DNA of 64,000 bases. Origin: Catalinimonas sp038039535. GTDB taxonomy: Bacteria > Bacteroidota > Bacteroidia > Cytophagales > Cyclobacteriaceae. Numbering within the stretch: position 1 is the stretch's first letter; each line of letters opens with the position of its first letter. The notes beneath the pieces were generated by a model. It did no database searches and had not been told where the DNA came from. It saw only the letters and a list, made by a program, of their open reading frames with translations. The stretch is taken from contig NZ_JBBPHP010000033.1 of assembly GCF_038039535.1 (NCBI RefSeq), positions 1 through 64,000 of the forward strand, given 5' to 3'. This document shows positions 9,683 to 18,981 of this stretch, piece by piece. A program made the translations under genes and the position numbers.

Positions 9683-10123
9683 TCAAATGGCCAGATACAC
9701 CCAGCCCAGCCAGTCGTTGAACTTCCTTTTCTTTTCCTCTACATTTTTTTTATCTCGGGCCACCAGCCAGATTAATACCCCGGAAAGGATGACAAAGCAG
9801 GAGACAATTCCCAGAATGAAGTAGACCATCCTCAGTCCTACTCCACCGAAATCTCCGAAATGCAATCTGTACAAAATGCCGGATGCTCCATCCACATAGG
9901 AAGTTTGTTTGAAGGGTTCTTTTTCAGAGACGATTTCTCCACTCTTCACATATTTCATCTCTGAAGAACGAAAAAGAGCCTGCAAAAAATATGACATACA
10001 ATATGGCACTGATGATGATCCCACTGATGGTATGGGTATGAAATAATATTTAAAATACTGCCTGATGATGCGTTTCTTCTTTCCCACTAAAATCATAAAG
10101 TTTGATTTTAACCTCATTTCCAT
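9683..10123 (-). pseudogene. Decayed PepSY-associated membrane protein
   Basis: One frame is open for 146 codons, but only its second half looks like protein: SYVDGASGILYRLHFGDFGG then a transmembrane helix (VYFILGIVSCFVILSGVLIW), the C-terminal signature of Bacteroidota PepSY_TM proteins. The matching N-terminal signature, HTHTISGIIISAILYVIFF then FFRDEI, lies just upstream (about 9957-10037) in another frame. So the two ends of the family are present, out of frame by about one base, with the middle few hundred residues gone. PepSY_TM proteins normally have 400-550 residues. The 5' part overlaps the end of the FG-GAP gene. I read it as an internally deleted, frameshifted relic. Confidence 0.62.
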
Positions 10124-13100
10124 ACAATGTTAACTTCCTACCAGATTGAGAGAGATAAGAATTTCCATAATAGAACTCCTGAACTCTTTGGCTGCTGTCA
10201 TTGAGGGTTATTTTCGCTTTGAAAATATGGTTGGGTACATTCAAAGCAGCTGCATCCTGCTGTTGAAAAGCATCATAGTTGTAAGCTTGTAGAGGGCCAT
10301 TCGTATTGGCGAATAAGTAAACTGGCTGACCTTTCACCTGTATGCTGGCAGCACCTTTGGCATTTTTATCCACTAATAATCCTGTGTTAAGTGGGAGCAT
10401 AGGGGTAAAGTTTCCTTGACCATTTCCTTTTAGAAAAATTCCGGTAGAAGCATCGTATCTGCCACTGACTACTTCTGTTCCGAAATCATTGCCTGACAAT
10501 AGCACATCCAGGTTTCCATCTCCATCAAAATCTTCTATGAGTATGCCGTAAATCGGAGCGATCTGTGCCTGTTTTGGTAATTCAATTAATTTAAACCGTC
10601 CTTCACCGATGTTTTCCAGGTAAGAAGAAGCATGGTGAAATGACTTTGCGGTATAGGCTCTACTTTTATCAGTTGGAGTCAAAATGTCTGAGATACTGGC
10701 ATTGGCATAACTTTCATAGTCAGGAAACTTCTTCTTCAAAGCGGGTACCTGGCGAATAATATCATCTCTGGAGTGGGTAGGGTATTCCTGATGGTTAATG
10801 TAGTTAGTAATGATAGGATCAATGAAACCATTCTGATCCAGATCGGTAGCATAAATTGTCATGGGTTCATTACGGGAGACTTCTTCTCTTGTATTTAGAC
10901 CCAGATTACCCAATACATAATCAGTATCACCATCCGAATCAAAATCACCTCCGTTTATACTGTTCCACAAGCCAGCGGTATAGTTCAGGCCCGTTCGGTT
11001 TGACACATTCTCCAGCTTACCCTCTATATTCTCAAAAAACTGTAGAGGCATAAACTCACCTACAACGATCAGGTCAGCGTCCATATCATTATCAAAATCT
11101 GTCCAGAGGGCGTCGGTGACCATGCCTAACTTTCTCAGGGCAGGAGCAAGGGCATTCGTTTTGTCCACGAATTTTCCTCCTTCATTGATAAGCAGGTAAC
11201 TGTCTGGTGGGAGTGGGTATTTCAAAGGAATAAGCCGTCCTCCCACAAATAAGTCCAGATCTCCATCCTGATCATAATCTGCTGCTCTGACACAGGAGCT
11301 GCTTACAGGAAATGCCGGAAGCACTCCTTCGGTGAGGGTAAAATTTCCTTTTCCATCATTCTCGTATAATCGGTCCTGATAATACTGGGAGTCAGCATAG
11401 TGTTCATTGCTGCCGCTGGCAATATAGAGGTCAAGATCATTATCATTGTCATAGTCAAACAAGAGTACGCCCAGGTCTTCCGCAGCCATTTCATCATCGG
11501 ATCGGGTGAGGGCTTTTTTGGTAAACTTTCCGTTCTGTTGCTGAAAGAAAAGATAGCCGGAATGATCATAGGCACCCCCGATGAAGAAATCCTCTAAGCC
11601 ATCAGCATTCATATCTCCCACGGCTATACCAGGCCCCTGATCGGATAATTTGTGCGGTAAAAGATACTGTCGGCCAAAGTCATTGTACTCAGGGTCTACA
11701 TGCTGGTGATTCAGTCCAAGTGCTTGGGTAATGTCCGAAAACCAGGGTGTATTATTTTCTGTAAATGGAGGTGCTATCAGCGATTTTGCCTCTGCATGTA
11801 CTACCGTAATATATTGGTTGGCAACAACTTCTTCTATTTTAGATATCTTCCCATCAGGCCAGTTTACAATGATGCTGTCCACAACCTTGATAGTATCAAG
11901 CCCAAAGTGCAAACCAGGAGCCACGGATGATTGATAGCCTCTTACTACAGATTGCTCAGCTAGCTGGTACATATCAGTGGCATATAAAGCTACTTTTGCC
12001 CCAATGCCTGTTGGGTTTAAACGATCCCCTTTAAGCTGAACGCCTAAGAAGTTTCTACCACGTTGAGAGGTAGTCAGATTTTCGTAGATAAAAGCAGGCT
12101 CATTGATATTGTTGACGACAAGGTCCAGATCACCGTCACGGTCCAGGTCTCCGTAAGCGGCACCATTGGATAAAGAAGGATTGTTGATACCCCATGTATC
12201 AGTAGCATCGGCAAAACTCAATTCTCCCTGATTTTCAAAAATGAAGTTTGATAATTTTATGGAGGGCATCTGTTTAGCCTTTTCTTTTAAAATATGATCC
12301 AGACTATCTGCTGTGACATTGCCACTCAAGCCTGCCGTATAGTTGATAAAATCCAGATCAGTAATATCTCTGAGATAACCGTTAGAGATAAATATATCTT
12401 TCTTTCCGTCGTTATTGAAATCCGCCATGAGTGGGGCCCAGCTCCAATCTGTCGCATGTAAATCCAAAAGCTGCCCTATTTCAGCGAATTTTGTATGCTG
12501 ACCATCTACTTTGCCCAAATTGAGCTGTACAGTATTTCGCATGTACTGCGGCATGTATCCTTGCTCCAGGGTAAACTGATACAGATTGTAATTCATTGGG
12601 CCAGACATCTTCTTCCGATGGTAATTATCCCGGGGGAGCATATCCAGCGTAAGAATATCGCTAAGGCCATCGTTGTTAAAATCAGCAATATCATGCCCCA
12701 TGCTAAAATGACTCACATGCCCGAAATAAGATTTTGACATTTCTGAAAAAGTGACTTTTCCGTCTGGACCTTTCTGATTATTGATATAGAGATAATCGTT
12801 GGCAATAAAATCGTTGGTGACAAAAATATCAGGCCAGCCGTCATTATTTATATCACTGATACCCACGCCTAGCCCCAAACCATCGTATAGGATACCAGCC
12901 TCCTGTGTAACATCCGTGAAGGTTGGGTCTTGACCAGCTGCGGCTCCATTATTACGATAAAGCTTATCATTGGCAGGGCCACTACCATCACTAATCAGAG
13001 GAGTAACCTGGTTAGGATTGCGGATAGCATTGGTATGGTTGAGCAGGTACACATCAAGGTCACCGTCAAGGTCATAATCAAAGAACACTGCCTGGGTAGA

Positions 13101-13658
13101 ATAGCTGGTATCTGCTAAGCCGTATGCTTCGGCTGACTCGGTGAAAGTTGGGTGTCCAGTCTCGTCATTAATCCCATTATTGACATACAACTTATTTTTC
13201 CGTTTTTCAGCTTCATAATTTCCTGAACGGCAAACATAAATATCCAGCAGGCCATCGCTATTAATATCCACCATGGTGACGCCAGTAGACCAGCCACTAG
13301 ATAAAATATTGGCAGTCTCACTAATGTCCTCAAAACTCATCTGCTTATTTTCTCCCTTTCCTTTGTTCAGGTAAAGCCGGTCACTGACCATATTTCCGGT
13401 GAAAAAAATATCGGGGAGGCTATCATTATTGACGTCTCCTATCGCTACGCCACCCCCATTATACACATAAAAGAAGTCTACCATATTGAATGTGTCATTC
13501 TCTTCTATGGTATTGGTAAAGTCCACACCAGTCTGCTCAGCGGGTAATAGCCTGAATATTTCTTGTGTATTATTTACAGAAGAGGTTTCTTCCTCTGAAC
13601 AGCCGTACGCAATGGTCAATAAGAATAGTAATAAGAAAAGGTCAGATAGGCGTTGCAT
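10050..13658 (-). CDS. FG-GAP/VCBS repeat lipoprotein with ASPIC/UnbV domain (CRTAC1-like)
   Basis: The 1202-residue product starts with a lipoprotein signal (FLLLFLLTIAYGCSEEE; Cys at residue 20) and contains many Ca-binding FG-GAP/VCBS blades with motifs of the type D-x-N-x-D-G-x-x-D (for example DVNNDSLPDIFF, DFDNDMDADLIV). A central ASPIC/UnbV segment at about 545-615 includes WPDGK. It probably forms beta-propellers at the cell surface and may bind glycan; no enzyme motif is visible. It is the third gene after SusC and SusD on this strand, separated from SusD by 139 bases that hold a hairpin. A paralogue of the same layout sits at 39621-43304. The C-termini of the two align end to end, so this one is not truncated despite the relic behind it. 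Confidence 0.85.
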   Translation of the reverse strand: MQRLSDLFLLLFLLTIAYGCSEEETSSVNNTQEIFRLLPAEQTGVDFTNTIEENDTFNMVDFFYVYNGGGVAIGDVNNDSLPDIFFTGNMVSDRLYLNKGKGENKQMSFEDISETANILSSGWSTGVTMVDINSDGLLDIYVCRSGNYEAEKRKNKLYVNNGINDETGHPTFTESAEAYGLADTSYSTQAVFFDYDLDGDLDVYLLNHTNAIRNPNQVTPLISDGSGPANDKLYRNNGAAAGQDPTFTDVTQEAGILYDGLGLGVGISDINNDGWPDIFVTNDFIANDYLYINNQKGPDGKVTFSEMSKSYFGHVSHFSMGHDIADFNNDGLSDILTLDMLPRDNYHRKKMSGPMNYNLYQFTLEQGYMPQYMRNTVQLNLGKVDGQHTKFAEIGQLLDLHATDWSWAPLMADFNNDGKKDIFISNGYLRDITDLDFINYTAGLSGNVTADSLDHILKEKAKQMPSIKLSNFIFENQGELSFADATDTWGINNPSLSNGAAYGDLDRDGDLDLVVNNINEPAFIYENLTTSQRGRNFLGVQLKGDRLNPTGIGAKVALYATDMYQLAEQSVVRGYQSSVAPGLHFGLDTIKVVDSIIVNWPDGKISKIEEVVANQYITVVHAEAKSLIAPPFTENNTPWFSDITQALGLNHQHVDPEYNDFGRQYLLPHKLSDQGPGIAVGDMNADGLEDFFIGGAYDHSGYLFFQQQNGKFTKKALTRSDDEMAAEDLGVLLFDYDNDNDLDLYIASGSNEHYADSQYYQDRLYENDGKGNFTLTEGVLPAFPVSSSCVRAADYDQDGDLDLFVGGRLIPLKYPLPPDSYLLINEGGKFVDKTNALAPALRKLGMVTDALWTDFDNDMDADLIVVGEFMPLQFFENIEGKLENVSNRTGLNYTAGLWNSINGGDFDSDGDTDYVLGNLGLNTREEVSRNEPMTIYATDLDQNGFIDPIITNYINHQEYPTHSRDDIIRQVPALKKKFPDYESYANASISDILTPTDKSRAYTAKSFHHASSYLENIGEGRFKLIELPKQAQIAPIYGILIEDFDGDGNLDVLLSGNDFGTEVVSGRYDASTGIFLKGNGQGNFTPMLPLNTGLLVDKNAKGAASIQVKGQPVYLFANTNGPLQAYNYDAFQQQDAAALNVPNHIFKAKITLNDSSQRVQEFYYGNSYLSQSGRKLTLYGNEVKIKLYDFSGKEETHHQAVF

Positions 13659-13734
13659 GATTCAAAATTTACTGGATTTAATCCGTAACCTTATATGGGG
13701 TTTAGTATAATCATTTAAGGCACATAAAGCATAA

Positions 13735-13755
13735 AACCTGCTAAAAAAGCAGGTT
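13735..13755 (-). terminator. Hairpin between SusD and FG-GAP genes (terminator or attenuator)
   Basis: An 8-bp perfect stem (AACCTGCT with AGCAGGTT) with a 5-base loop lies 43 bases after the SusD stop; the minus strand continues with TTTT. It would end or reduce transcription before the FG-GAP gene, giving higher SusCD than FG-GAP expression from one promoter. Confidence 0.5.
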
Positions 13756-13797
13756 CTATTGCATCGTTCATGGTTATGTTATGTGAACTACTCAGTT

Positions 13798-15384
13798 TTA
13801 ATACACTGAATGCTGTTGTACATTAGGATTACCCAATGTTTCATTCAGAGGTATAGGAAGTACATAATCTCTGGGTGAGAGTGTACGGTCAACATCATAA
13901 GTATCTATGAATTCCTGAATATAATCTCCCAGATAATCTGGTTCTCCGCCAAAAGTACTTTTACGCTTCAGTTCGGGATACGTCTCCTGCTCAAAAGCAA
14001 ACTCCAACACACGTTCCTCTACGATGGCGTCTCTGAGTTCGGATTGGGTTAAGCCGGATAAGGGCTCTAATCCTGCACGCCTGCGCACCTCATTAATACC
14101 GAAGTAAGCATCTCCTGTTCCGCTCTCATTGGCTGCTTCTGAATGGCCCAAGAGAACATCTGCATAGCGGAGATAGACAATGTTTCTTTCGGTGAGGTTT
14201 GCGTTAGTGCCTATTTCTACCCATTTGGCTACCCAGCCATTAGAGAAGATCAGTTCCTCAGGATTATTGGGATCAGCATCAGCAGATACCATGCCGCCAA
14301 AGCGACTCAGGTTATAGGAAGCATCCTCGCTCCATCTTACAATAGGATATTCACCTTCATCTGTTAAGCCTACACGATTGCTGGGATACTCGGTAATGAA
14401 CGTACCCGGGATACGTTTGTCTTCCGGGTCGTATTTCATACGAAATGCCTGGGTACCATTGAGCCAATGCCAACCCACACCACCTAACTCGTTAGGAAGA
14501 TCAGCAGGCACAAAATGCGAATGATGGTTGTTATATTCATTGGCATTCGCTGAAGCTGAAACCTGAGCTTCAAAGATACGCTCGCCTGAGTTTTCGTGTG
14601 CTACATCAAAGTTATGGGCAAAATCTTCAAAAAGCGCAAAGCCTCCCTCGTTTACGATGGTTTCGGCAGTAGTACGGGCTTCATTCCACTTTTCATCCAG
14701 CAGGTATACTTTCATGAGCAATGCCATGGCAGCCCATTTGGTAGCTCTTCCTACATCTTCTCCGGCATATGATTCAGGTAAGACATCGGCTACTGCATTT
14801 AAGTCACCCTCAATCAGGTCAAGCGCAATACGCTTTCCATTTTCATTGGAGGGTAAATCCTGATCGCTCACTGTTCTTTGAGTAGTGACTGGTACATCAT
14901 CAAAATACCTAACCAGATTGTAGTAATAGAATGCTCTCAGGAAAATGGCTTCTGCCTTTACTCTGTCCAGCAGTGCGGTGTTAGATACGCCATTTTCTTT
15001 CAAGTCATCAGCCTTTTCTATTACGGCATTAGCTCTGTTGATATTTTCATAAGAAATTCTCCAGTAAGTACCGATGTAGTCATCACCAGGGTTTACATTT
15101 CCATTCTGAAAATCAAGCGGCCCTTTTTCCCAGCCCACCTGATAGCCTACCCGACACTCAAACACATAACGGTTATAAAAGTGATTAGACCAATCACGTC
15201 CATATCCAATACCATCATAAATTGCATTAACCCCAAGCTCCAACTGCTCAGCAGTAGTGAAGAAGTTATCCTGCGTAATGAAATCGGGATTTTCATCCAG
15301 TTCTTCACAAGCCAAAGGAATCAGCATAGCGAAGACCAGAATTAATTTCGGGATTTTTATCATTATAGTTTTCATAATTCTCAT
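13798..15384 (-). CDS. SusD/RagB family outer-membrane lipoprotein
   Basis: This is a 528-residue surface glycan-binding lipoprotein. The signal ends LVFAMLIPLACEELDENP, with the lipid-attachment Cys at residue 26. Family features follow: AEAIFLRAFYYYNLVRYFDDVP in the TPR-like helical part, the RNIVYLRYADVLLGHSEAAN helix, INEVRRRAGL, and the C-terminal YVLPIPLNETLGNPNVQQH. It starts 3 bases after the SusC stop, so the pair is co-translated. In the family SusD caps the SusC barrel and hands over oligosaccharide. The glycan is not readable from sequence; the adjacent sulfatase suggests a sulfated one. Confidence 0.93.
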   Translation of the reverse strand: MRIMKTIMIKIPKLILVFAMLIPLACEELDENPDFITQDNFFTTAEQLELGVNAIYDGIGYGRDWSNHFYNRYVFECRVGYQVGWEKGPLDFQNGNVNPGDDYIGTYWRISYENINRANAVIEKADDLKENGVSNTALLDRVKAEAIFLRAFYYYNLVRYFDDVPVTTQRTVSDQDLPSNENGKRIALDLIEGDLNAVADVLPESYAGEDVGRATKWAAMALLMKVYLLDEKWNEARTTAETIVNEGGFALFEDFAHNFDVAHENSGERIFEAQVSASANANEYNNHHSHFVPADLPNELGGVGWHWLNGTQAFRMKYDPEDKRIPGTFITEYPSNRVGLTDEGEYPIVRWSEDASYNLSRFGGMVSADADPNNPEELIFSNGWVAKWVEIGTNANLTERNIVYLRYADVLLGHSEAANESGTGDAYFGINEVRRRAGLEPLSGLTQSELRDAIVEERVLEFAFEQETYPELKRKSTFGGEPDYLGDYIQEFIDTYDVDRTLSPRDYVLPIPLNETLGNPNVQQHSVY

Positions 15385-15387
15385 GGA

Positions 15388-18300
15388 TTATAGCCCTAAA
15401 TTGATACCAACAGTAAATGTCCTTGAACGGGGGTATGCATCATAATCATCCCCTCGGTTCAGGTTGTTTTGTCCCCGGTTATTGACTTCCGGATCAAAAC
15501 CACTATAATCTGTAAAGAGCAAAGGGTTTTGCGCACTTACATAAAATCTAGCATTGCGAATAAAACCTGAAACAGGTAAGGTATACCCAAAGGAAATATT
15601 CTGTACTCTTATAAAACTGCCATCTTCAATGAAGTAGTCTGAGTCTCTGTAAGAGTTAGCAAAGTCACGGTTTCCATCAATCACCGGGCGGGTAGCATCA
15701 GGATTATCAGGAGTCCATGAATCTGTCAATATGCTGGCGATCTGGTTGATTTTCTGGACACCATCACCAATCTCGGATTGCTGCAGGTTTCTCACATCAT
15801 TGCCTTGTACTCCTCTGAGGAACAAGTTGAAATCAAAGTTTTTGAAATTAAGGGTAGTAGTAAGTCCCCAGGTAAAGTCAGGATTAGGATCACCCATAAT
15901 GATATAATCATCAGGTGTGATCGCGCCATCGTCATTGGTATCCTGATAGCGAGGATAACCCGGTTGATCACCGGAGCGGGAAGGATTGTTATCAATTTCT
16001 TCCTGCGTCTGGAAAAGCCCTATGTAACGATATCCTCTCCATACACCTATGGGATTACCTGCTTCTACCCAGCTTCCGTCTACGCCAAGGTGTCCACTGG
16101 TAGAGCTGGAGAAAAAGGGTGTGCTGCTGCCCAAGTCCGTGATCTTATTACGTAAGAAGGAAATATTACCAGAAATATCCCATCTTAAATCCTGTCTGTC
16201 AATGGCAATGTAGTTTAGCCCTAACTCAAACCCTTTGTTTTCCAATGAACCTGAGTTTTTCAGAATGGAACTGAAGCCAAGGCTACTGGGTACAGTTACA
16301 AAGAGTAGCAGGTCTTCAGTGGTGTTATAGAAATAATCTGCTGTCAGGTTTAACTTGTTTTGCAGGAAGGATAAATCTAAACCTACATTAAACATTTGAG
16401 TAGACTCCCACCTGAGGTCAGGGTTGGACAAACGAGCATCCGCCAGACCTAAAACCAGGTTGCCTCCAAACACATAGTTGTACTCATTCAGATTAGCCTG
16501 TGAGTTATACACCGGAATTTCGGAATTACCGGTAATACCCCAGCTTGTTCTAAGCTTCAGGTCACTAAATGCGGTAGAAAGTCCGGAATTCTGAAAGAAG
16601 TCTTCTTCCACCACTCTCCAACCAAACGCCACAGAAGGGAAGTTTGCCCACTTGTTGGCCGCACCAAACCTAGATGAACCATCACGACGGAATGAGAAGG
16701 TGAATAAATATCTTTCCATCAGGTTGTAATTTACTCTACCCAGGAATGATTTCAGTAACCATTCTCTTCGGCTTGAGAAAGGAATCTGTATGTCGGTACC
16801 TCCACCGAGCGTTGCCTGATCTACGCTACTAGCTGAAAGGCCCCGGTTGGTGGCGCTCATCCCCTCATTCACTTCTTTCTGGAAGGTATATCCTGCTACC
16901 ACATTGATGCTATGATCTTCGTTGAATTGCTTGTTATAGGAGAGGATATTTTCGTTCAGGATGTTGATAGAGTTACGGTTGGCTTTGGTCAGTTCGCCAG
17001 CTCTGTCTCTACCCAAACGAGAGTTTTCCACCGGATAAAAGGTTGTCCTGCTGGCGTTGAGAATATCTGCACCTATACTGGTTTTGAAACTCAGGCCTTC
17101 AACGATTTGAAAAGTAAATCCGGTATTTCCTAATACACGATTATTTATGTCGCTATCTGTAACATATTCCAGCTCCTGTAGCGGGTTGGTCAAGAATCGG
17201 CCATCGTACGATGCCAAAGCATAAGTGCCATCATCATTTCTTACCGGTACACTGGGATCAAGGCCTAAAGCAGTAATAATGATACCTCCAGGTCCACCCT
17301 GATCTGTAGGTGCGTTATTGGAATTGGTACGGTTAAACGACCAGCTGTTACTGATCGTTAAACGATCATTCAGCGCGCTATTGTCCAGGTTGAGCCTGAT
17401 GCCATAACGGGAAAAATCAGTATTCTCAATGATACCCTGGTTATTAAAATAGCTTCCGATAACAGCATAACGCATTTTATCGCTACCGCCGGTAAAACTG
17501 AGCTGATGGTTTTGAATACTTCCCGGCTGGGTTACTTCATCCAGCCAGTTAGTACCTTCTCCAATGGCGTCAATTTCTTCCTGACTGTAAATAGGTGCTC
17601 CGCCCTGGCTTTGCTCCAGGGTATTGAGATAAGTGGCAAACTCTCCTCCATTCAGTACATCAATCTTGTTGGCAATGGTCTGAACTGAGTAGGAGCCGTC
17701 ATAATCAATTTTACTTTCACCGGCTTTTCCCCTCTTAGTGGTGATCAGAACTACCCCGTTAGAACCCCTTGAACCGTAAATAGAGGTGGCAGAAGCATCT
17801 TTTAGGATCTCTATAGAGGCAATATCATTAGGGTTGATGGTTGCCATAATATTAGAGGGCTGGCGGCTACCTCCCACGCCATAAGCGCTGTTGTCTGGAT
17901 AGATGGGAAACCCATCAATGACATACAAAGGCTCACTACCACTATTAATGGAGTTAGACCCTCTGATTCTAACTGAAACCCCACCTCCGGGAGCAGCGGA
18001 AGCCTGGGTAACCTGCACACCCGGAGCTCTGGCCTGAATACCCTGATCTATAGAAGCTACCGGGAATTCATTGATAGATTCTCCATCAATGGAGGCGACC
18101 GAACCTGTAAGGTCACTTTTCTTGACAGTACCGTAACCTACCACTACTACTTCGGAAAGAGACTGAAGGTCAGGGGATAGGTCAACATTGATGGTGCTTT
18201 GTCCGTTGATTTCTACTTCGGTGGTTTCGTATCCTACGGATGAAAAAACCAGCGTATTAGCACCGGAGGGAACGGTGAGACTATAATTTCCATCAATATC

Positions 18301-18501
18301 TGTTACCGTACCTGTGGTACTTCCTTTCACAAGAACGTTTACACCGGGTAAGCCTGAGTTATTCTCCAGGTCTGTTACCGTTCCACTTACTGTAGATTGC
18401 GCATATGTAAGCGTGCTGAGTCCGCAAATGAGTAAGAGGCACCACCAGCCGATCAACTTGTCTGGTTTTAATTTGAACAGTAGAGGTTGTTGCATTTTCA
18501 T
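15388..18501 (-). CDS. SusC/RagA TonB-dependent outer-membrane transporter
   Basis: The 1037-residue protein has a signal peptide ending TLTYAQ, then a carboxypeptidase-regulatory-like domain (about 37-115: GVNVLVKGSTTGTVTDIDG), the SusC signature SEVVVVGYGTVKKSDLTGSV, a plug domain with PLYVIDGFPIY and SIYGSRGSNGVVLITTK, and a beta-barrel ending in an aromatic-poor strand (TFTVGINLGL). It has no STN signalling domain, unlike the second SusC in the window, so it should import without a direct FecR relay. SusD follows after 3 bases. ATG codons at residues 1 and 3 are both possible starts. Confidence 0.94.
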   Translation of the reverse strand: MKMQQPLLFKLKPDKLIGWWCLLLICGLSTLTYAQSTVSGTVTDLENNSGLPGVNVLVKGSTTGTVTDIDGNYSLTVPSGANTLVFSSVGYETTEVEINGQSTINVDLSPDLQSLSEVVVVGYGTVKKSDLTGSVASIDGESINEFPVASIDQGIQARAPGVQVTQASAAPGGGVSVRIRGSNSINSGSEPLYVIDGFPIYPDNSAYGVGGSRQPSNIMATINPNDIASIEILKDASATSIYGSRGSNGVVLITTKRGKAGESKIDYDGSYSVQTIANKIDVLNGGEFATYLNTLEQSQGGAPIYSQEEIDAIGEGTNWLDEVTQPGSIQNHQLSFTGGSDKMRYAVIGSYFNNQGIIENTDFSRYGIRLNLDNSALNDRLTISNSWSFNRTNSNNAPTDQGGPGGIIITALGLDPSVPVRNDDGTYALASYDGRFLTNPLQELEYVTDSDINNRVLGNTGFTFQIVEGLSFKTSIGADILNASRTTFYPVENSRLGRDRAGELTKANRNSINILNENILSYNKQFNEDHSINVVAGYTFQKEVNEGMSATNRGLSASSVDQATLGGGTDIQIPFSSRREWLLKSFLGRVNYNLMERYLFTFSFRRDGSSRFGAANKWANFPSVAFGWRVVEEDFFQNSGLSTAFSDLKLRTSWGITGNSEIPVYNSQANLNEYNYVFGGNLVLGLADARLSNPDLRWESTQMFNVGLDLSFLQNKLNLTADYFYNTTEDLLLFVTVPSSLGFSSILKNSGSLENKGFELGLNYIAIDRQDLRWDISGNISFLRNKITDLGSSTPFFSSSTSGHLGVDGSWVEAGNPIGVWRGYRYIGLFQTQEEIDNNPSRSGDQPGYPRYQDTNDDGAITPDDYIIMGDPNPDFTWGLTTTLNFKNFDFNLFLRGVQGNDVRNLQQSEIGDGVQKINQIASILTDSWTPDNPDATRPVIDGNRDFANSYRDSDYFIEDGSFIRVQNISFGYTLPVSGFIRNARFYVSAQNPLLFTDYSGFDPEVNNRGQNNLNRGDDYDAYPRSRTFTVGINLGL

Positions 18502-18981
18502 AAAATATAGAATTAGGTTGCTAATAAATTTTCATATCACAGTAGCTATCCAGCAGAAAAGACTAAAGAAGACGCAAGTCTTCAAAAGGATTTTTTCTTT
18601 ATGAAAGGTATCAGCAATTCTTTCATTTCTAAATGATTCATCTTATGAAAGAATGGATTATCTTATTAAATGATAATGGTATAGTTGAATGCTGACTTTT
18701 TTTAGAAAATAAATAGCAGTTCATTCTTTTCGCTTCCAGCTTAAAGCAAACTGCAATTTCATCAGCTACAAGTATATGTTCTGTTTTTATTGATATGATT
18801 ATTTTAAGTGTGTATTCATATACTATTATGTGACTTTGTTAATACATTTCTTATTTAATAAGCATAACAACACCAAAATTTTGTCTGGTAATAAGAATAT
18901 AATATCTAAGCAACGTGGCTTTATTTTTTTCTTGTAAACCATAAGATGCAATTTTTATAAATAACGAATGGACAAACTTAT
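18502..18981 (-). promoter_or_regulatory. Leader and promoter region of the SusC operon
   Basis: This AT-rich 480-base gap lies upstream of SusC and behind the sulfatase. Two structures are visible. A 6-bp hairpin with a 4-base loop sits at 18568-18583, about 70 bases before the SusC start. A perfect 10-bp inverted repeat (ATTCTTTCAT and ATGAAAGAAT, 18617-18626 and 18645-18654) with an 18-base spacer could be an operator, and ATGAAAG recurs at 18601. I found no clear TTTG / TAnnTTTG promoter pair. No gene seen. Confidence 0.35.
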
